Positions 60,266 through 64,000 of a DNA stretch of 64,000 nucleotides are shown here, in pieces (within the stretch, counting starts at the first letter, position 1; every line of letters starts with the position of its first letter). The notes under the pieces were generated by a model, which did not search any database, was not told the DNA's origin, and saw only the letters and a program-made list of their open reading frames with translations. The position numbers were made by a program, and so were the translations under genes. Origin of the DNA: Streptococcus oralis subsp. tigurinus (lineage in GTDB: Bacteria > Bacillota > Bacilli > Lactobacillales > Streptococcaceae); contig NZ_AP018338.1 of the NCBI RefSeq assembly GCF_002356415.1, positions 310,001 through 374,000 of the forward strand, given 5' to 3'.

Positions 60266-62602
60266 ATGAATACAAAAATACTAGAAACTTTAGAATTTAA
60301 TAAAGTCAAAGCCTTGTTTGAACCGCATCTCCTGACAGAACAAGGACTGGAGGAGATAAAAGTCTTGGCTCCAACTGCCAAGGCGGATAAGATCAAACAA
60401 GCCCTTACAGAGATGGAGGAAATGCAAGCCCTATTTGTGGAGCAACCCCACTTTACAATCCTAGCGACACGTGAGATCTCAGCTGTTTGCAAGCGTTTGG
60501 AGATGGGGGCGGACCTCAATATTGAGGAGTTCCTGCTCCTCAAACGGGTCTTGCTTGCTAGCCACGAATTGAAAACCTTTTACGCTAATCTTGAAAATGT
60601 TCGTTTGGATTATTTGGCGAGATGGTTTGAGAAATTCCACGATTTTCCTCATTTACAAGGGAGTCTCCAAGCCCTCAATGATGCTGGATTTATCGAAAAT
60701 TTCGCCAGCGAAGAACTAGCGCGCATCCGTCGGAAGATTCATGATAGCGAGAGTCAAGTTCGTGACGTTTTGCAAGACTTACTCAAGCAAAAAGCGCAGA
60801 TGTTGACGGAAGGGATTGTAGCTAGCAGAAATGGCCGTCAAGTCTTACCAATCAAGAACACCTATCGCAATAAGATTGCAGGTGTTGTTCATGACATCTC
60901 TGCCAGTGGAAACACGGTCTACATCGAGCCACGTGAGGTCGTGAAACTGAGCGAAGAAATCGCTAGTCTGCGAGCTGATGAGCGTTATGAGATGATTCGC
61001 ATCCTACAGGAGCTCTCGGAACGCGTCCGTCCTCATGCTTCAGAGATTGCTAATGACGCTTGGATTATCGGCCATCTGGATCTGATTCGTGCCAAGGTGC
61101 GTTTCATCCAAGAAAGACAAGCAGTTGTTCCTCAACTTTCAGAGAATCAAGAGATTCAACTCCTTCATGTTCGCCATCCTTTGGTCAAAAATGCAGTGGC
61201 AAACGATGTACACTTTGGTAAGGACTTAACGGCTATTGTCATTACAGGGCCCAATACAGGTGGGAAGACTATCATGCTCAAAACCTTGGGTTTGACTCAA
61301 CTGATGGCCCAGTCAGGCTTGCCTATTTTAGCTGATAAGGGGAGCCGAGTCGGTATTTTCGAAGAAATCTTCGCAGATATTGGGGATGAGCAGTCTATCG
61401 AGCAAAGCTTGTCTACCTTTTCGAGCCACATGACCAATATCGTAGATATTCTTGGCAAGGTCAACCAACACTCGCTTTTACTCTTAGATGAGCTTGGAGC
61501 AGGTACCGATCCGCAGGAAGGTGCTGCCCTTGCTATGGCTATTCTGGAGGATCTTCGTCTACGTCAGGTCAAGACCATGGCGACGACCCACTATCCAGAG
61601 CTTAAGGCTTATGGTATTGAAACAGCCTTTGTGCAAAATGCCAGCATGGAGTTTGATACAGCTAGCCTGCGTCCGACCTATCGCTTTATGCAGGGAGTTC
61701 CTGGACGAAGCAATGCTTTTGAAATTGCCAAACGCCTAGGACTGTCAGATGTCATCGTCGGGGATGCCAGTCAGCAGGTCGACCAAGATAATGACGTCAA
61801 CCGTATCATTGAGCAATTAGAAGAGCAAACGCTTGAAAGCCGTAAACGTTTGGACAATATCCGTGAGGTGGAGCAAGAAAACCTCAAGATGAATCGAGCA
61901 CTCAAAAAACTTTACAACGAACTCAATCGGGAAAAGGAAACGGAGCTCAATAAGGCGCGTGAACAAGCTGCTGAAATTGTGGAACTAGCGCTAAGTGAGA
62001 GTGACCAGATTCTTAAGAACCTCCACAGTAAGTCTCAACTCAAACCCCACGAAATCATTGAAGCCAAGGCTGAGTTGAAAAAACTGGCTCCTGAAAAAGT
62101 CGACTTGTCTAAAAACAAGGTCCTTCAAAAAGCCAAGAAAAAACGAGCTCCAAAGGTGGGAGATGACATCGTGGTTCTAAGTTATGGCCAACGCGGAACA
62201 TTGACGAATCAGCTCAAGGATGGCCGTTGGGAAGCCCAAGTTGGTTTGATCAAGATGACCTTGGAAGAGAGAGAATTTGACCTTGTTCAGGCTCAGCAAG
62301 AAGCCTCAGTCAAGAAAAAACAAGTCAATGTCGTCAAACGTGCTTCTGGTCGTGGTCCGCAAGCGAGACTGGATCTCCGAGGCAAACGGTACGAAGAGGC
62401 CATGAATGAGCTGGACGCCTTTATTGACCAAGCCCTGCTCAATAACATGGCGCAAGTCGACATCATCCATGGTATCGGAACAGGTGTCATTCGTGAGGGC
62501 GTCACTAAATACCTACAAAGAAACAAGCATGTCAAGAGTTTCGGCTATGCTCCACAAAATGCTGGAGGCAGTGGCGCTACCATTGTGACCTTTAAAGGAT
62601 AG
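60266..62602 (+). CDS. mutS2: MutS2, recombination-suppressing / ribosome-rescue ATPase
   Basis: 778 residues. A MutS-like core has Walker [14 protein letters not shown] and Walker [18 protein letters not shown] coiled coil (about 510-590) and a linker follow, and the C-terminal Smr nuclease domain has [11 protein letters not shown] and [14 protein letters not shown]. It lacks the mismatch-recognition domain I of MutS. In other species it acts on recombination intermediates and on collided ribosomes; which applies here is not readable. GGAAAG precedes ATG 60266. Confidence 0.96.
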   Translation: MNTKILETLEFNKVKALFEPHLLTEQGLEEIKVLAPTAKADKIKQALTEMEEMQALFVEQPHFTILATREISAVCKRLEMGADLNIEEFLLLKRVLLASHELKTFYANLENVRLDYLARWFEKFHDFPHLQGSLQALNDAGFIENFASEELARIRRKIHDSESQVRDVLQDLLKQKAQMLTEGIVASRNGRQVLPIKNTYRNKIAGVVHDISASGNTVYIEPREVVKLSEEIASLRADERYEMIRILQELSERVRPHASEIANDAWIIGHLDLIRAKVRFIQERQAVVPQLSENQEIQLLHVRHPLVKNAVANDVHFGKDLTAIVITGPNTGGKTIMLKTLGLTQLMAQSGLPILADKGSRVGIFEEIFADIGDEQSIEQSLSTFSSHMTNIVDILGKVNQHSLLLLDELGAGTDPQEGAALAMAILEDLRLRQVKTMATTHYPELKAYGIETAFVQNASMEFDTASLRPTYRFMQGVPGRSNAFEIAKRLGLSDVIVGDASQQVDQDNDVNRIIEQLEEQTLESRKRLDNIREVEQENLKMNRALKKLYNELNREKETELNKAREQAAEIVELALSESDQILKNLHSKSQLKPHEIIEAKAELKKLAPEKVDLSKNKVLQKAKKKRAPKVGDDIVVLSYGQRGTLTNQLKDGRWEAQVGLIKMTLEEREFDLVQAQQEASVKKKQVNVVKRASGRGPQARLDLRGKRYEEAMNELDAFIDQALLNNMAQVDIIHGIGTGVIREGVTKYLQRNKHVKSFGYAPQNAGGSGATIVTFKG

Positions 62603-62666
62603 AGAGAAGAAGGATTCGCTCTTTCTGAAAAAAGAAATGAAAAGTCAAAAATTTTCATAGAAAATA

Positions 62667-62695
62667 TTGACAAAGGCTAACTTTTCTTGTAGAAT
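62667..62695 (+). promoter_or_regulatory. Promoter of the glycine-riboswitch transcript
   Basis: TTGACA (62667-62672), 17 bp, TAGAAT (62690-62695). Confidence 0.7.
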
Positions 62696-62755
62696 AATAA
62701 AAAATAAAATACCAACACCGAATGAAGTTTAATAGAAGTGGAGAAAGGTTTGTTT

Positions 62756-62855
62756 TCCATGACTGTAAATGGACGGAACTCTGGAGAGACCGTAAAGGCA
62801 CCGAAGGGGCAAGGCAGGCAACTGCTCAAACTCTCAGGTAAAAGGACAGAGCTAG
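62756..62855 (+). promoter_or_regulatory. Glycine riboswitch (gcvT motif), single aptamer
   Basis: The aptamer core GGAGAGACC, GGCACCGAAGGGGCAAGG and CTCTCAGGTAAAAGGACAGAG is near consensus; P1 is CTCTG (62779-62783) with CAGAG (62847-62851). Only one full aptamer is present. A small hairpin TCCAT/ATGGA (62756-62773) directly upstream may be the ghost-aptamer stem of singlet riboswitches. It controls the symporter gene below. Confidence 0.92.
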
Positions 62856-62888
62856 GATAGACCGCTTTTTGGCATTTATCTAAGCATT

Positions 62889-62923
62889 CCAGAGTACATG
62901 TATCTTGCATGTGCTCTTTCTTT
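62889..62923 (+). terminator. Riboswitch expression-platform terminator
   Basis: AGAGTACATG and CATGTGCTCT pair with one G-U, followed by TTTCTTTT. It lies between the aptamer and the start codon, so it is probably an attenuator. Confidence 0.75.
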
Positions 62924-62948
62924 TGGGGTTGAAAGATAGGAGTAGGAT

Positions 62949-64000
62949 ATGTTAGAATTGCTTAAAGCGCTTGATGCTTTCGTTTGGGGGCCTCCCCTCT
63001 TATTGTTATTGGTCGGAACGGGAATCTACTTGACCATCCGACTAGGACTTTTACAGCTGGTTCGTCTCCCCAAGGCCTTTCAGTTGATCTTTACCAAGGA
63101 CAAGGGACATGGGGATGTATCGAGCTTTGCTGCTCTATGTACAGCTCTTGCCGCTACTGTTGGAACGGGAAATATCATCGGAGTTGCGACAGCCATTAAG
63201 GTTGGTGGGCCAGGTGCTCTCTTTTGGATGTGGATGGCAGCCTTCTTTGGGATGGCAACCAAGTATGCTGAAGGCTTGCTGGCTATCAAGTACCGCACTA
63301 AAGATGCAAATGGGGCTGTAGCTGGAGGGCCCATGCATTACATCCTTTTGGGGATGGGAGAAAAGTGGCGTCCACTTGCTATCTTCTTTGCCCTAGCGGG
63401 TGTATTGGTAGCCCTCCTAGGGATTGGTACCTTTACCCAAGTCAATTCGATTACAGAATCCATTCAAAATACAGCCCAAGTTAATCCAGCTATCACGGCT
63501 CTGATTTTATCCATTTTTGTAGGGATTGCTGTCTTTGGTGGCCTCAAATCCATATCAAAAGTTTCGACAGCAGTGGTTCCTTTTATGGCTATTGTCTATA
63601 TTTTAGGAACTCTTACAGTTATTCTCTTTAATATCGAGAAAGTCCCAGCTACACTTGCTCTCATCTTTACTTCAGCCTTTAGTCCAGTTGCTGCGGTAGG
63701 TGGTTTTGCAGGTGCCAGCATTCGGAAGGCTATCCAAAATGGTGTGGCGCGAGGAGTCTTTTCTAACGAATCTGGTCTTGGTTCTGCTCCCATCGCAGCG
63801 GCTGCAGCTAAGACAAATGAACCAGTCGAGCAAGGCTTGATTTCCATGACAGGAACCTTTATTGATACCCTCATTATCTGTACGTTGACTGGTTTAACAA
63901 TCTTAGTAACTGGTGTTTGGAGCGGAGATTTGAATGGAGTTGCCTTGACCCAGTCAGCCTTTTCAACAGTTTTTTCATATTTTGGCCCTGCTCTTTTGAC
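62949..64000 (+). CDS. AGCS-family sodium:alanine/glycine symporter (truncated by window edge)
   Basis: The frame opens at ATG 62949 (AGGAT ribosome site) and is still open at the last base, giving about 350 residues. Membrane segments start with WGPPLLLLLVGTGIYLTIRLG. Family signatures are AALCTALAATVGTGNIIGVATAI, GGPGALFWMWMAAFFGMATKYAEG and FSNESGLGSAPIAAAAAKTNEP. It imports small amino acids with sodium. The upstream glycine riboswitch makes glycine (or alanine) the likely substrate. It matches the symporter gene after mutS2 in pneumococcus. Confidence 0.93.
   Translation, partial: MLELLKALDAFVWGPPLLLLLVGTGIYLTIRLGLLQLVRLPKAFQLIFTKDKGHGDVSSFAALCTALAATVGTGNIIGVATAIKVGGPGALFWMWMAAFFGMATKYAEGLLAIKYRTKDANGAVAGGPMHYILLGMGEKWRPLAIFFALAGVLVALLGIGTFTQVNSITESIQNTAQVNPAITALILSIFVGIAVFGGLKSISKVSTAVVPFMAIVYILGTLTVILFNIEKVPATLALIFTSAFSPVAAVGGFAGASIRKAIQNGVARGVFSNESGLGSAPIAAAAAKTNEPVEQGLISMTGTFIDTLIICTLTGLTILVTGVWSGDLNGVALTQSAFSTVFSYFGPALL

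Overview
This window is chromosomal DNA of a mitis-group streptococcus, most likely Streptococcus mitis or S. oralis. The evidence is gene order. The flanks follow the order I recall for pneumococcus: clpL, luxS, dexB, the capsule locus, aliA, pbp1A, recU, gpsB, rnpB, mapZ, gnd, ritR, a choline-binding protein gene, the mevalonate operon, liaFSR, tig, recD2, lepB, rnhC, zapA, cvpA, mutS2 and an AGCS symporter. The contents of the dexB-aliA interval look like an oral-streptococcal receptor-polysaccharide (RPS) locus rather than a known pneumococcal serotype. Both edges cut a gene: clpL on the left and the symporter on the right.

Layout. (1) 1-2.0 kb: 3' part of clpL, convergent with luxS. (2) 2.2-6.2 kb: an accessory operon of an ABC ATPase, two small ABC-2 permeases, an OmpR-type regulator and an intramembrane-sensing histidine kinase. 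It has direct repeats on an 11-bp pitch in front of its promoter. (3) 6.3-9.6 kb: a DUF1846 gene, divergent from dexB, whose promoter is overlapped by a LacI-family operator. (4) 9.7-13.8 kb: two oligopeptide-binding lipoprotein genes in the place of pneumococcal aliC and aliD (aliB-like ORF1/ORF2), which in nonencapsulated pneumococci occupy the capsule site. (5) 14.0-31.7 kb: a complete Wzx/Wzy capsule/RPS locus: wzg-wzh-wzd-wze, wchA, wchF, two glycosyltransferases, a Stealth-type sugar-phosphate transferase, a GT2 enzyme, wzy, wzx, glf, a probable galactofuranosyltransferase and rmlA-rmlC-rmlB. rmlD (31.8-32.7 kb) is inverted. (6) 32.8-34.9 kb: aliA, a third paralogue. (7) 35.1-36.45 kb: decayed IS30 and internally deleted IS3-family remnants. 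(8) 36.6-64 kb: conserved housekeeping genes, including pbp1A, rnpB, mapZ, gnd, ritR, the mevalonate operon, liaFSR, tig, recD2, lepB, mutS2 and a glycine riboswitch.

How the genes work together. The capsule operon should build a lipid-linked repeat unit that starts with Glc-1-P (WchA) and rhamnose (WchF). It should contain a phosphodiester bridge (Stealth enzyme) and galactofuranose (Glf plus its transferase). Wzx flips the unit, Wzy polymerises it, the Wzd/Wze/Wzh phosphorelay controls chain length, and Wzg attaches the polymer to the wall. Three Ali lipoproteins flank the locus; each would bind peptides for an Ami-type permease encoded elsewhere.

Most notable points: co-occurrence of aliC/aliD-like genes with an intact capsule locus; the inverted rmlD; a PBP1A allele with the NTGY block known from beta-lactam-resistant pneumococci but an unaltered STMK; CodY-like boxes at all three ali promoters; a 1-nt homopolymer frameshift in an AlkD-like gene that pushes its 3' end through the tig promoter; and the probably autoregulated ABC/two-component module.
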